From NCBI RefSeq assembly GCF_031845375.1, contig NZ_JAVREK010000016.1, positions 66,558-130,557 of the forward strand: a stretch of DNA of 64,000 nt, given 5' to 3'. The translations under genes and the position numbers were made by a program. The stretch comes from Streptomonospora wellingtoniae. GTDB taxonomy: Bacteria > Actinomycetota > Actinomycetes > Streptosporangiales > Streptosporangiaceae. The notes under the pieces were generated by a model. The model worked only from the letters and a program-made list of their open reading frames with translations, made no database searches and was not told the origin of the DNA. The stretch's first letter is position 1. Every line of letters begins with the position of its first letter. Of the stretch, positions 53,926 through 62,474 are shown piece by piece.

Positions 53926-54765
53926 CTACATCTCCTCGTGGACGTCGGGGTCTCCGCCGAACAGGCGCCCGTCGTCCCTGGCCAGACCGCTGATCGCCGC
54001 GACTTCGGCATCGGTGAGCTCGAAACCGAAGACGTCGAGGTTCTCCCTCTGCCGCCGCGCGTCCGACGACTTCGGAATGGGCAGCGCGCCGAGCTGCAAC
54101 TGCCATCGCAGGATCACCTGAGCCGGGGTGGCGCCGTGCGCAGCCGCAGCTTCGGACACCGGCCGCTCGCCGAAGGGGGCGCTGTTCTTGCCCAGCGGGC
54201 TCCACGACTGCGTTTGGATGCCCAGCCCGGCGTCGACCTCGCGCATCGCGGCCTGCGGGAAGTAGGGGTGCAGCTCGATCTGGTTCACCGCGGGTGTGAC
54301 GCCGGTGTCGTCGATGACGGCGCGCAGGTGCTGCGCAGTGAAGTTGCTGACGCCGATGGAGCGTACGAGGCCCCGCTCGCGCAGATCCACCAAGGCGCGC
54401 CACGCTTCGAGATACCTGCCGACGCTCGGGTTGGGCCAGTGGATCAGGCACAGGTCGAGGTACTCGGAGCCGATCCTGCGCAGGGAGCCTTCGACCGATT
54501 CGACGGCCGAGGAGTACTCGTGGTGCCGCCCTGGGATCTTCGTGGTGATGAGCACGTCCTCCCGGGGCACGCCGGACGTGCGCACCGCCTGGCCGACTTC
54601 CTCCTCGTTCTCGTAGTTGACGGCGCTGTCGAGCAGCCGGTAGCCGGACTCCAGAGCGGTGCGCATCACCGCCACCCCGTCGTCACCGCGCAGCGAGACC
54701 GTGCCGAACCCCACCGCAGGCAGGGAGTTGCCGTCGTTCAGCTCATAAGAGTCAACCGCGATCAT
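53926..54765 (-). CDS. Aldo/keto reductase
   Basis: A 279-residue NADPH-dependent oxidoreductase. Catalytic tetrad residues are visible: Asp in GYRLLDSAVNYENEEEVG, with the Tyr four residues later, Lys in LITTKIPG and His in LCLIHWPNP. Cofactor motifs GVSNFTAQHL, NQIELHPYFPQ and LPIPKSS follow. It should reduce carbonyl compounds; substrate unknown. The ATG at 54765 starts MIAVDSYELNDGNSLP, the normal family N-terminus. It is one of several small reductases in this accessory stretch. Confidence 0.92.
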   Translation of the reverse strand: MIAVDSYELNDGNSLPAVGFGTVSLRGDDGVAVMRTALESGYRLLDSAVNYENEEEVGQAVRTSGVPREDVLITTKIPGRHHEYSSAVESVEGSLRRIGSEYLDLCLIHWPNPSVGRYLEAWRALVDLRERGLVRSIGVSNFTAQHLRAVIDDTGVTPAVNQIELHPYFPQAAMREVDAGLGIQTQSWSPLGKNSAPFGERPVSEAAAAHGATPAQVILRWQLQLGALPIPKSSDARRQRENLDVFGFELTDAEVAAISGLARDDGRLFGGDPDVHEEM

Positions 54766-54832
54766 GCCCTCACCCTAGCCCGGCCCCGCGACGTGGCCGG
54801 TCTGCAGGGGACCGCCGGTCGGGGCGCCGGTG

Positions 54833-56062
54833 TCAGTCGTCGATCGCCTGGTAGAGGGTCGTCCAGAAGTCGTGGATGAGCCGCGCCGAGTCCGGGACGG
54901 ACATCCCGACCTGGCTGAGCAGGATTCCGGTGACCTGGTTCTCGGGGTCGGCGTAGGTCGAGGTGCCACTGCCCCCGTCCCAGCCGAACTGGCCGATGGG
55001 CGCGTAGTCGCCGCGGTAGGTGCGCACCGCCATCCCGAAGCCCCAGCCGCCCTGCTGGCCTTGGCCGAACGACACGTGGACGTTGTCGGCGGCCATGGCG
55101 TTTCGGGCGGCCTGCTGCTCGGGCGTGAGGCGGTTGGTGGTCATGAGCCGGACGGCGGGCCTGGAAAGGATCCGTTTGTTCCGGTGCATCCCGCCGTTCA
55201 GCAGCATCCGGAAGTAGGCGCGGTAGTCGTCCGCGGTGGAGACCAGCCCGCCTCCGCCGCCCTGGAACGCCGGAGGCCGGCTGTGGCGTCCCCCCTCGGC
55301 TTCGTCCCACACGTGGAACTCTCCGGTCTGCGGGTCGGGAGCGTAGAGGAGCGGCAGGCGGCCGATCTCGTCGGAGGGCACGTGAAAACCGGTGTCCTTC
55401 ATGCCCAGGGGTTCGAGGATGCGTTCGCGCAGGAACTCATCGAACGGCTGCCCCGTGACCCTGGCGACGAGCACGCCGAGCAGGTCGCTGCTGATGTGGT
55501 ACTGCCAGCGCTCTCCAGGCTGGTGCATCAGCGGCAGCCCGCCGAGGCGGCGCATCCACTCGTCCGGCTCGGGCATCGGCTCGGGAAGATTGGGCGTGAG
55601 CCCCTGTTCGAAGATCGCGGTCATGATCGGGGAGCCCAGCGCCGTCATGTCCATGCCGAGCCCGAACGTGGAGGTCAGCAGGTCCCGTACGGTGATCGGC
55701 CGCCGCGCGGGAACGGTGTCGTCCAGCGGACCGTCGAGCCGCTTCAGTACCCGCCGGTCGGCGAGTTCGGGCAACCACCGCTCGACGGGGTCGTCCAGTC
55801 GGAGCCGGCACTCGTCGAGCAGGACCATGGCCGCCGAGATCGCAACCGGCTTCGAGGTCGAGGCCATCCGGAACACGGTATCCCGCCGCATCGGCCCGCC
55901 ACCGTCGTGGCGCATCGTCCCGATCGCTTCGACGTGTGCCTCACCGCCCCGGTCGACCAACGCGACGAGGCCGGGGATCTTCCCGGACTCGACATGCCGT
56001 TCCAGCACGTCGCGCATCCTGCGCAGCCCTGACTCGCGGAAGCCGCCGCTGCCGTTGTCCAT
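54833..56062 (-). CDS. Serine hydrolase of the beta-lactamase/esterase class C type
   Basis: A 409-residue beta-lactamase-fold protein without a signal peptide. The SxxK motif is STSK in FRMASTSKPVAISAAM (near residue 70), the Tyr motif is YHISSDLLGVL, and the third motif GWDGGSGT replaces KTG/HxG, as in family VIII esterases. It probably hydrolyses esters or amides rather than acting as a true beta-lactamase. The ATG at 56062 follows GAAGAGGAGAC; the frame extends further upstream but without resemblance. It is divergent from a MarR-type gene, with an array of GTTGCA half-sites between. Confidence 0.9.
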   Translation of the reverse strand: MDNGSGGFRESGLRRMRDVLERHVESGKIPGLVALVDRGGEAHVEAIGTMRHDGGGPMRRDTVFRMASTSKPVAISAAMVLLDECRLRLDDPVERWLPELADRRVLKRLDGPLDDTVPARRPITVRDLLTSTFGLGMDMTALGSPIMTAIFEQGLTPNLPEPMPEPDEWMRRLGGLPLMHQPGERWQYHISSDLLGVLVARVTGQPFDEFLRERILEPLGMKDTGFHVPSDEIGRLPLLYAPDPQTGEFHVWDEAEGGRHSRPPAFQGGGGGLVSTADDYRAYFRMLLNGGMHRNKRILSRPAVRLMTTNRLTPEQQAARNAMAADNVHVSFGQGQQGGWGFGMAVRTYRGDYAPIGQFGWDGGSGTSTYADPENQVTGILLSQVGMSVPDSARLIHDFWTTLYQAIDD

Positions 56063-56249
56063 CGTGTGTCTCCTCTTCCTACTCGGGTTCGATCGGCGAT
56101 GCTCGCCGCGCGTTGGCGCCCGCGGCCTCGGTGGGCCGGGCCGGAGGTCCTGCGGTCCGGCCGACGTGCCGACCGGGATGTCGTGCCGGATCCGCAGGGC
56201 GCCGTCGTCGCAGGCGGCGTCGACCCCTGCGTTTCCGACATCGCAAACG

Positions 56250-56390
56250 CTACGTTGCGTTTCACAATCGAGCAACGAGGTTGTTGCAATAATTTTTAGT
56301 AACTGCAGCTCAAATGCTCTAAATCGTTGCAATGACTTTCTACCTAATGCAACGACTGGCGATCGACTGTTGCATTCGATGCAAGTGAAA
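56250..56390. promoter_or_regulatory. Array of GTTGCA/TGCAAC half-sites in a divergent promoter
   Basis: An AT-rich stretch, unlike its surroundings, carries repeated half-sites. GCAAC-N6-GTTGC is at 56272-56287. TCGTTGCAAT (56324-56333) faces AATGCAACGA (56346-56355). The perfect repeat TTGCAT-TCG-ATGCAA is at 56370-56384. A further CGTTGCGT is near 56253. It lies between the hydrolase and MarR-fusion genes and probably binds the MarR-fusion protein or a similar dimer. Confidence 0.6.
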
Positions 56391-56429
56391 GCTATGTTCT
56401 GGGTCAAGGAAGCGCGGAGGGAGGTCCCG

Positions 56430-57179
56430 GTGCCGGGAGGCCGACTCACCCAGCAGGAACGCCAGCAGATCGCACTCGGTCTGGCCGACGGGCTCGCCTA
56501 TGCGGAGGTCGCCAGAGGCCTCGGCCGCCCCACCTCGACGGTCACGCGCGAGGTGATGAGAAACGGCGGTCCCACCGCCTACCGCGCCGACCTGGCCCAC
56601 CGCGCAACCGAGCACCGCAAGCGCAGGCAGGCCGCCCCCCCGGGGGTGCAGCCGCCCGAACAGGCCCGCGGACGCGACCCCGAGGCCGTGCGAGAGTACG
56701 AGGAGGTGTTGACCACCCGCCTGATGCGCCAGGGGGTACCCAAGATGATGGCCCGGGTGCTCACCTGCCTGTTCACCACCGACGCGGGGAGCCTGACCGC
56801 TTCCGAGCTCGTCCGGCGCCTCCAGGTCAGCCCGGCGTCCGTATCCAAGGCGGTCGCCTATCTCGAAGGCCAGGGCCTTGTCCGCCGGGAACGCGGCGAA
56901 AACCGCCGCGAGCGCTATCTCGTCGACGGCGACGTCTGGTACCAGTCGATGATCGCCGCTGCCCGGTCCAACGCCGAGTTCGCCCGGACCGCCCGCCAGG
57001 GCGTCGACGTCCTCGGGCCCGACACCCCGGCCGCCGCGCGGCTGGAGAACATCGCCCGCTTCGTCGACTTCGTCGGCGAGAGCATAACCTCCGCCGCGGA
57101 GCAGGCCCGCGAGATCCTCCACACGCAACCCGAGCCGACCTCGGACGGCGCGGGCGCGCCGTCCTCCAACGGCGTTTAG
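56430..57179 (+). CDS. IS30-type HTH fused to a MarR/GbsR-like regulator
   Basis: A 249-residue protein with two DNA-binding parts. Residues about 4-50 (GRLTQQERQQIALGLADGL, AEVARGLGRPTSTVTREVMR, YRADLAHRATEHRKRR) match the HTH_38 domain of IS30 transposases. Residues about 85-200 are a MarR/GbsR winged helix (MARVLTCLFTTDAGSLTASE, LVRRLQVSPASVSKAVAYLE, GQGLVRRERGENRRERYLVD). The transposase catalytic domain is absent, so this is a regulator. The GTG at 56430 follows GGAGGGAGG, which decides it over an ATG at 56394. It probably controls the divergent hydrolase gene through the GTTGCA array. Confidence 0.85.
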   Translation: MPGGRLTQQERQQIALGLADGLAYAEVARGLGRPTSTVTREVMRNGGPTAYRADLAHRATEHRKRRQAAPPGVQPPEQARGRDPEAVREYEEVLTTRLMRQGVPKMMARVLTCLFTTDAGSLTASELVRRLQVSPASVSKAVAYLEGQGLVRRERGENRRERYLVDGDVWYQSMIAAARSNAEFARTARQGVDVLGPDTPAAARLENIARFVDFVGESITSAAEQAREILHTQPEPTSDGAGAPSSNGV

Positions 57180-57193
57180 CCAGGGCCTGCTCC

Positions 57194-57355
57194 GGTCGTT
57201 TCGACCTCACCGATGCCGAGTGGGCCCTGCTCTCCCCGCTCATGCCCGCCGATCCGCCCAAGGGCGGCCGATGCGCCGACCACTGCAGGACCGTCAACGC
57301 GATCCTCCACCGCATCAGAACCGGTGTCCCCTGGCGCGATCTTGGGGAGGGCGTG
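57194..57355 (+). mobile_element. IS5-family transposase N-terminal fragment
   Basis: The frame encodes GRFDLTDAEWALLSPLMPAD, PPKGGRCADHCRTVNAILH and RIRTGVPWRDL, the N-terminal DUF4096 region of IS5-type transposases. It has no start and breaks off after PWRDL, directly before the 3' end of a methyltransferase fragment on the other strand. It begins 15 bases after the MarR-fusion stop. No inverted repeat ends were recognised. Confidence 0.85.
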
Positions 57356-57394
57356 GAACTCCCGGACAAGCACGCCTGCCCTGCCGGCGCTGCA

Positions 57395-57870
57395 TCACTC
57401 GGCGCGACGGCGGAACCGGTACCGCTTCGGCGAAGTCCGGTTCATAGGCCACCACAGGCCGGCGGTGTCCGCGTCCTCGACCGCGAGCAGCTCCCATCCG
57501 GGGAAGGAGGCTTCGACCTCCTTCTGGGAGACGCCCTCGACAAGCCGCTCATAGCGCGACGGCCCGAAAACGAGCATGAGCAGCGTGGCTCCTCGCATGG
57601 CCAGCGCCGTCGCACCCCGCCCCTCGGCGGCCCGCTGATCCGCGTCGAGGCCCTGGAAGCAGCCGATGTCGAGGAAGAGCTCGAAGGTGCCGAGTCCGGC
57701 CGATTCGGGGCCTGCGGCGGTCACCGACGCCGTAGGTGACCGCCGCAGGCCCCGCGCGCCGGGCGGCCTCGATCGCCTTCGGCACGAGGTCGACCCCCAC
57801 GGTCTCGCAGCCGCGCCGGGCCGACTCGGCACCCGGGTGCGCCGGAGTTCCACAGCGACGCCGGTTCCGG
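57395..57870 (-). pseudogene. Class I SAM-dependent methyltransferase, frameshifted fragment
   Basis: Two minus-strand frames complement each other. One gives CETVGVDLVPKAIEAARRAG and PAAVTYGVGD, the acidic-loop part of a SAM-binding fold. The other gives LGTFELFLDIGCFQGLDADQ, GATLLMLVFGPSRY, LVEGVSQKEVEASFPGWELL and WPMNRTSPKRYRFRR to the stop. The frame changes near 57720, and the GxGxG N-terminal motif is not intact. It belongs to the small-molecule methyltransferase type seen near DHFR-like genes. The 270 bases further upstream hold only degraded sequence. Confidence 0.75.
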
Positions 57871-58139
57871 AGCGATCGCGGCCACGCGCGACGGGCCGGC
57901 TCGCCGTGTTGCAGCGGTCGGCAAGGTCCCGCAGCCCGCACCCGGGTAGCCGCTTGGCAGCACTTCGCAGACATCCTCCTGAACCCTGATCAGAGCCGAC
58001 TGCGGCTCGCGGCCCGGACGCGCGCAGGCGAATGCGGTCGACGGGAACAATCGGCAGAACCGTTTTCCGCATCCGCTGATGAATCCGCAATAAGGCGCCA
58101 TACTGCTGACTACCGATCGCCCGTGCGGGAGGGGACCCC

Positions 58140-60815
58140 ATGGGGTGGCGTCGCAGTTGTGTCCAGCCGACCCGAAGCCGACCTCCTCTCCGCCTCCGCC
58201 GGGGGTCGACGTCCCGGGCCGGGGAAGGACCGGGACCTCGCCGCCCGTGCCTTGCGCTCCTGCTCGCGCGGGCCGCGCGTCGGTGGATCGCAGTGCTCGC
58301 GCTGCTCCTGGCGGGGCTGACCGCCGCGCCTGCCGCATGGGCCGCGCCCACATCCCCGGAACCCGGCGGGTCCGCGCCGCAACCCGCACCCGGTGGCGCG
58401 GCGGACCCGGCGACGAGCCCGGTGGAGGACGCGGCGATCGACGCCGCTCCCCCGGCAGCGGACCCCGACGAGAACGGCGTGGCCGTCTACCCCTTCCAGA
58501 GCGCCGAGGGAATCCGGTACCTGATCACCCTCCACGAGGCACCGGCGGCCTGCGCCCTGCCGGAGGGCGTCACCGGGACCGGGGGCGCCAACGGGCGCGG
58601 AGTGCGGCTGGAGGGCACCGGCCATCAGACACGCTCGGGCGGCAGCGGGAGCTTCCCGATGCGGCTAACCGACACCCGCGTTTACTACGCCGCCGCCGAT
58701 GCCCTGGTCATCGAGGTCACCGACCAGGAGGCCGACCCCTACGACCGCGTCGTGCTCCAAGTCGAATGCCGGGGCACCGACGGCCGGTGGCGCCGGGTGG
58801 CCGAGCCGGTGCTGGACCTGCCCTGGCGCCGCCAGAGCATGGCCGGCAGCGGATGGTTCGTGCACCGGTTCGACCCGGTCGCCGTGGACGGGGCGATCCG
58901 GCTGCGGATGAACGAAGAGGGGCCCCTCGGCGAGGCACCGCCCACCCTTGAGCAGCTCAGTGCCCAGCTCGACGGCCGCGACGTCGAGATTGCGGGGACG
59001 GGAGCCGAGGGCCGCGTCGTGCTGCCCGCCGATGTCTCCCCCGGGCTGCACATGCTCCGGCTGTACCACGACGCCCCGGCCGAGTTCGGCTTCGACGCCT
59101 GGATCGACGTCCCGGTCATCACCGGTTTCGCCGGGGCCCCGGCGCCTGCCGCCACCGCGCCGCGCGGCGATGGGATCCCGCGACCGGACGGGCTCTCGCT
59201 CGACCCCGCCCTGCTTGCGGCCACTGCCGTCGTCGCCGCGGGCACCGCGGGAACGGCCTGGCTGCTCATCGGCTTCCCCTCCGAAATCTTCAACAAGACC
59301 CTGGAGGCCAACCCGCTGCGGACACCGTGGTGGCGCAGGTGGAGCCGGGTGCTTTCCGCGGCCCGCCCGGGCGGCGGGCGCATGCCCCCGCGCAGCTGGG
59401 CGGCCCTCCTCGTCTTCTGCGCGCTGGCGGCGGCGCTGCCCGTCCTGTTGAACCCGCCGACCGGACCCGACGCCCGGCCCGTGCTGGACTTCGTCGGCCT
59501 GTTCGTGGCCGCCTTCGCGGTCACCACCGCCTTCGCGTGGGTGGCCGAGCTGCGCGACACGGCGTGGTCGGGAATCCGGGGGCGCTTCGAGGTCCAGGTT
59601 CCCGCGCTCTTGATCGTCGCCGTCTGCTCCGCCGCCTCCCGGGCGGCCGACTTCGAGCCGGGCTACTTCTACGGCCTCGTCGGCGGGTTCGTCGCGGTCT
59701 CGGCCCGCTCGGGACCGCTCGCTCTGACACCGCGGGAGCGGGAGGCGCGGGTGCGGGCCGACGAAGCGCGTTCGACCCGGGCCGGTGCCTTCAGCGTGCT
59801 GCTGCTCAGCCTGGCAGCCTACGCCGCGTGGGGAGCGGTGGTCCCGGCTTCCCAGGCCGAGGGCGCCGGCATCGGAGCGCAACTGGCGGAGGTGTGCCTG
59901 CGCTCGGTGTTCGCGGTGGGGGTGCAGACGGCGGTGTTCGCCCTGCTGCCGATGCGCTTCCTGGACGGCTACCGGCTGTGGTCGTGGCGCAGGGGAATGT
60001 GGCTGTGGACGGTGCTGCCCGGGGCGGTGGCGTTCTGCTACCTGCTGCTGATGCACCCCGACGAGGTCGCCGGGAAGACGGTGCCGCAGTCCCTGCTGTC
60101 CACGCTCGGGCTGTTCGCCGGGTTCGCCGCGCTTTCGCTGGCGGTGTGGGGCTTCTTCGCCTGGCGCTCGCGCCGCGCGGTGCCTGCGGCCGTCCCTCCG
60201 ACGGAGCCGACCGGTGCGGACATGGCGGCGTCGGGATGGGGGGAGAGTTCGCCGACCGCGCCGACCGGGCCCGGCACGACCGCGCCCGCCGAGCCGCAGG
60301 CGACGGGGGAGCCCGCATCCGGCGGCGCGCTCAACCCGGATCGAACCGCCGGCGCCGCGAAGACCGGCGAACCGCGTGCCGCCTCTCCGCCGGGTGCCGA
60401 GGCACTCGACGAGGCGAGCGCGTCCGCTCCGGAAGATCCCGAGGCGGCCGCGACGTCCGAGGCGGCCGCGACATCAGGCGCGACGGAGGCGGCGGTTCTC
60501 CCGGGGCAGCCCGCGTCGACGCCGGCACCGCCCCCTCCCCCTATGCCGGAGGAACGGCAGGCGCCCGAGGGGCACCAGGGGTCCCTCTCCCCCGCCCGGC
60601 CGGGGGCGCGCTCCTCGGCCGCCTTCTCGCCGTCGGACGGCGGCGGCACCCCTGAGACGGCCGGGGCCGGCGCAGCGGGGGATGCGCAACCGCGCTCGGA
60701 AGGAGGCTCCGCAGCCGCGCCCCCCGACCTGGCCGCCCCTCCACCCGCCGACGAGACCGCCGAGGCGCCGCCCCCGAGCGACCGTCCAGCGGCCCCTGGG
60801 CCTACCGGGACGTGA
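58140..60815 (+). CDS. Large membrane protein of the FGLLP-motif type with disordered tail
   Basis: An 891-residue envelope protein. A signal or anchor helix (WIAVLALLLAGLTAAPAAWA) lies near residues 49-68. An extracytoplasmic beta-rich domain follows to about residue 340, then about eight membrane helices up to residue 685. The sequence AVFALLPMRFLDGYRLWSWRR matches the FGLLP motif of a family known only from actinomycetes. The final 200 residues are Pro/Ala/Glu/Thr-rich and disordered, presumably cytoplasmic. ATG at 58140 follows GGGAGGGG. Function is unknown; a role at the cell envelope is inferred. Confidence 0.72.
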   Translation: MGWRRSCVQPTRSRPPLRLRRGSTSRAGEGPGPRRPCLALLLARAARRWIAVLALLLAGLTAAPAAWAAPTSPEPGGSAPQPAPGGAADPATSPVEDAAIDAAPPAADPDENGVAVYPFQSAEGIRYLITLHEAPAACALPEGVTGTGGANGRGVRLEGTGHQTRSGGSGSFPMRLTDTRVYYAAADALVIEVTDQEADPYDRVVLQVECRGTDGRWRRVAEPVLDLPWRRQSMAGSGWFVHRFDPVAVDGAIRLRMNEEGPLGEAPPTLEQLSAQLDGRDVEIAGTGAEGRVVLPADVSPGLHMLRLYHDAPAEFGFDAWIDVPVITGFAGAPAPAATAPRGDGIPRPDGLSLDPALLAATAVVAAGTAGTAWLLIGFPSEIFNKTLEANPLRTPWWRRWSRVLSAARPGGGRMPPRSWAALLVFCALAAALPVLLNPPTGPDARPVLDFVGLFVAAFAVTTAFAWVAELRDTAWSGIRGRFEVQVPALLIVAVCSAASRAADFEPGYFYGLVGGFVAVSARSGPLALTPREREARVRADEARSTRAGAFSVLLLSLAAYAAWGAVVPASQAEGAGIGAQLAEVCLRSVFAVGVQTAVFALLPMRFLDGYRLWSWRRGMWLWTVLPGAVAFCYLLLMHPDEVAGKTVPQSLLSTLGLFAGFAALSLAVWGFFAWRSRRAVPAAVPPTEPTGADMAASGWGESSPTAPTGPGTTAPAEPQATGEPASGGALNPDRTAGAAKTGEPRAASPPGAEALDEASASAPEDPEAAATSEAAATSGATEAAVLPGQPASTPAPPPPPMPEERQAPEGHQGSLSPARPGARSSAAFSPSDGGGTPETAGAGAAGDAQPRSEGGSAAAPPDLAAPPPADETAEAPPPSDRPAAPGPTGT

Positions 60816-60891
60816 CGCCGCTGCCCGGCCGGCGTGCGTGCGGGCGCCCCCGGGGGACGCGGCCGAGGGCGGCCCCGGCCGGAGCTCGGAG

Positions 60892-62373
60892 TCAGAAGTG
60901 CACCATGACGGTCTTGGTCTCGGTATAGGCGTCCAGAACCTCGATGCCGTGCTCGCGGCCGATGCCCGACTGCTTGAAACCGCCGAACGGCACGGTGCCG
61001 GCGCTCATGTCGCCGAAGGCGTTGATCCAGACGGTTCCGGCGCGCAGGCGTGCGGCGGTGCGGTGGGCCCGGGTGAGGTTCGAGGTCCACACGGAGGCGG
61101 ACAGGCCGTAGACGGTGTCGTTGCCCTGGGCGATGGCGTCCTCGGCGTCGGTGAACGCCATCAGCGACGCGACGGGGCCGAAGACCTCCTCGCGCACGAC
61201 CCGGGCGTCGCTGCCGACGCCTTCGACGAACGTGGGCGGCATGTACAGGCCATGTCCGGTTGGGCCGACCGTCTCCAGCGTGCCGCCGTCCTCGCGGGCC
61301 GACTCCAGGTAGGACGACACCCGTTCGAAGTGGCGGCGCGAGGCCAGCGGCCCCATCCGGGTGTCCGGGTGGAAGGGGTCCCCGAGCGTGTAGGCGTGCA
61401 TCTCCTGGACGAGCAGCTCCCGGAACCGCTCGCGGACGGACTCCTGGACCAGGATCCGGCTCCCGGCCACGCATCCCTCGCCGCTGCCCTGGGCGAACCC
61501 GGCGACGGCGCCCTTGGCGGCGGCCTTCAGGTCGGCGTCGTCGAAGACGATCGTCGGCGACTTGCCCCCCAGTTCCAGCGTCACCCGCTTGAGGTCGTTG
61601 CCGGATGCCGCAAGAATGCGCTTGCCCACGGCCAGAGACCCCGTGAAGGAGATCTTGTCGACGCCGCCATGGCCGGTCAGCGCCTCTCCTGAGGCGGCAC
61701 CGCCGCTGACGATGTTGACGACGCCGGGCGGCAGATCCGTGGCCGTCAGCAGTTCGCCGATCCGCAGTGCGGATAGCGGCGACCAGGCGGCGGGCTTGGC
61801 GACGACGGTGTTGCCCGTTGCGAGCGCCGGGCCCAGCTTCCAGGCCAGCTGCAGGATCGGGCCGTTCCAGGCGGTGATCGCGCCCACGACGCCCAGCGGC
61901 TGGCGCAGGGTGTAGTTGAACGCCGCCGGGTCGGACGGCGCCGTCTGCCCGTAGATCTTCGTCGGCCAGCCTGCGTAGTGCCGGAACACCTCCACCGAGT
62001 GCTCCACGAGCCAGCGGGTCATCCACAGCGGGCCGCCCATGTCGAGCGAGTCCAGCACGGCCAGCTCGTCGGTGTGCTCCTCCAGGACGTCGGCGATCTG
62101 CAGCAGCACCCTGCTGCGCTCGTAGGGGGTGATGTCCGCCCACGACGGCGCCTCGAAGGCGCGGCGGGCGGCGGCGACCGCCAGGTCCACGTCCTCCTGC
62201 CCGGCGGAGGAGACGCGGGCCAGCGCCCGTCCGGTGGTGGGGTCGACGGTGTCGAAGGTCTCGGCGGAGCGCGGCGCGGTCCACGCGCCGTCGATCAGCA
62301 GCTGCTTGGCCTTGCCGTCGAGGAAGGAGGGAGCCGGACGCTCGGCGTCGTCCAGCTTGAGTGGGGCGGTCAC
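60892..62373 (-). CDS. NAD(P)-dependent aldehyde dehydrogenase
   Basis: A 493-residue ALDH-superfamily enzyme with all key motifs: AFNYTLRQPLGVVGAITAWN, FTGSLAVGKRI, VTLELGGKSPTIVF (catalytic Glu) and GSGEGCVAGSRILVQ (catalytic Cys), ending in GFKQSGIGREHG. It oxidises an aldehyde to the acid; substrate unknown. The GTG at 62373 follows AAAGGAGACGCC. It is divergent from a TetR gene, and two identical-form palindromes lie in the 100-base gap, so it is probably induced by its substrate or a related compound. Confidence 0.94.
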   Translation of the reverse strand: MTAPLKLDDAERPAPSFLDGKAKQLLIDGAWTAPRSAETFDTVDPTTGRALARVSSAGQEDVDLAVAAARRAFEAPSWADITPYERSRVLLQIADVLEEHTDELAVLDSLDMGGPLWMTRWLVEHSVEVFRHYAGWPTKIYGQTAPSDPAAFNYTLRQPLGVVGAITAWNGPILQLAWKLGPALATGNTVVAKPAAWSPLSALRIGELLTATDLPPGVVNIVSGGAASGEALTGHGGVDKISFTGSLAVGKRILAASGNDLKRVTLELGGKSPTIVFDDADLKAAAKGAVAGFAQGSGEGCVAGSRILVQESVRERFRELLVQEMHAYTLGDPFHPDTRMGPLASRRHFERVSSYLESAREDGGTLETVGPTGHGLYMPPTFVEGVGSDARVVREEVFGPVASLMAFTDAEDAIAQGNDTVYGLSASVWTSNLTRAHRTAARLRAGTVWINAFGDMSAGTVPFGGFKQSGIGREHGIEVLDAYTETKTVMVHF

Positions 62374-62392
62374 GGCGTCTCCTTTCTAGGAA

Positions 62393-62406
62393 ACGAACTG
62401 GTTCGT
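62393..62406. promoter_or_regulatory. TetR operator 1 (ALDH side)
   Basis: ACGAACTGGTTCGT, palindromic arms ACGAAC/GTTCGT, 19 bases upstream of the aldehyde dehydrogenase start. Same form as the site at 62448-62461, 55 bases centre to centre. Confidence 0.8.
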
Positions 62407-62447
62407 TCGTCCTGGTCGACCCTAGATCCGCCCTTAACGGATTGCAA

Positions 62448-62461
62448 ACGAACCAGTTCGT
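62448..62461. promoter_or_regulatory. TetR operator 2 (TetR side)
   Basis: ACGAACCAGTTCGT, palindromic arms ACGAAC/GTTCGT, 13 bases upstream of the TetR start. With site 1 it flanks the divergent promoters, suggesting that the regulator controls itself and the dehydrogenase. Confidence 0.8.
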
Positions 62462-62474
62462 TTAAGCTGGAGCC

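Noticed and set aside
52934..54451. Single 505-codon frame joining the DHFR-like gene with upstream sequence
   Set aside because: The upstream part is antisense to the aldo/keto reductase; the real start is the ATG at 53569 after AAGGAG.
56063..56449. Upstream extension of the serine hydrolase frame
   Set aside because: The extension covers the AT-rich regulatory array and shows no hydrolase-family or signal-peptide character; the ATG at 56062 has GAAGAGGAG.
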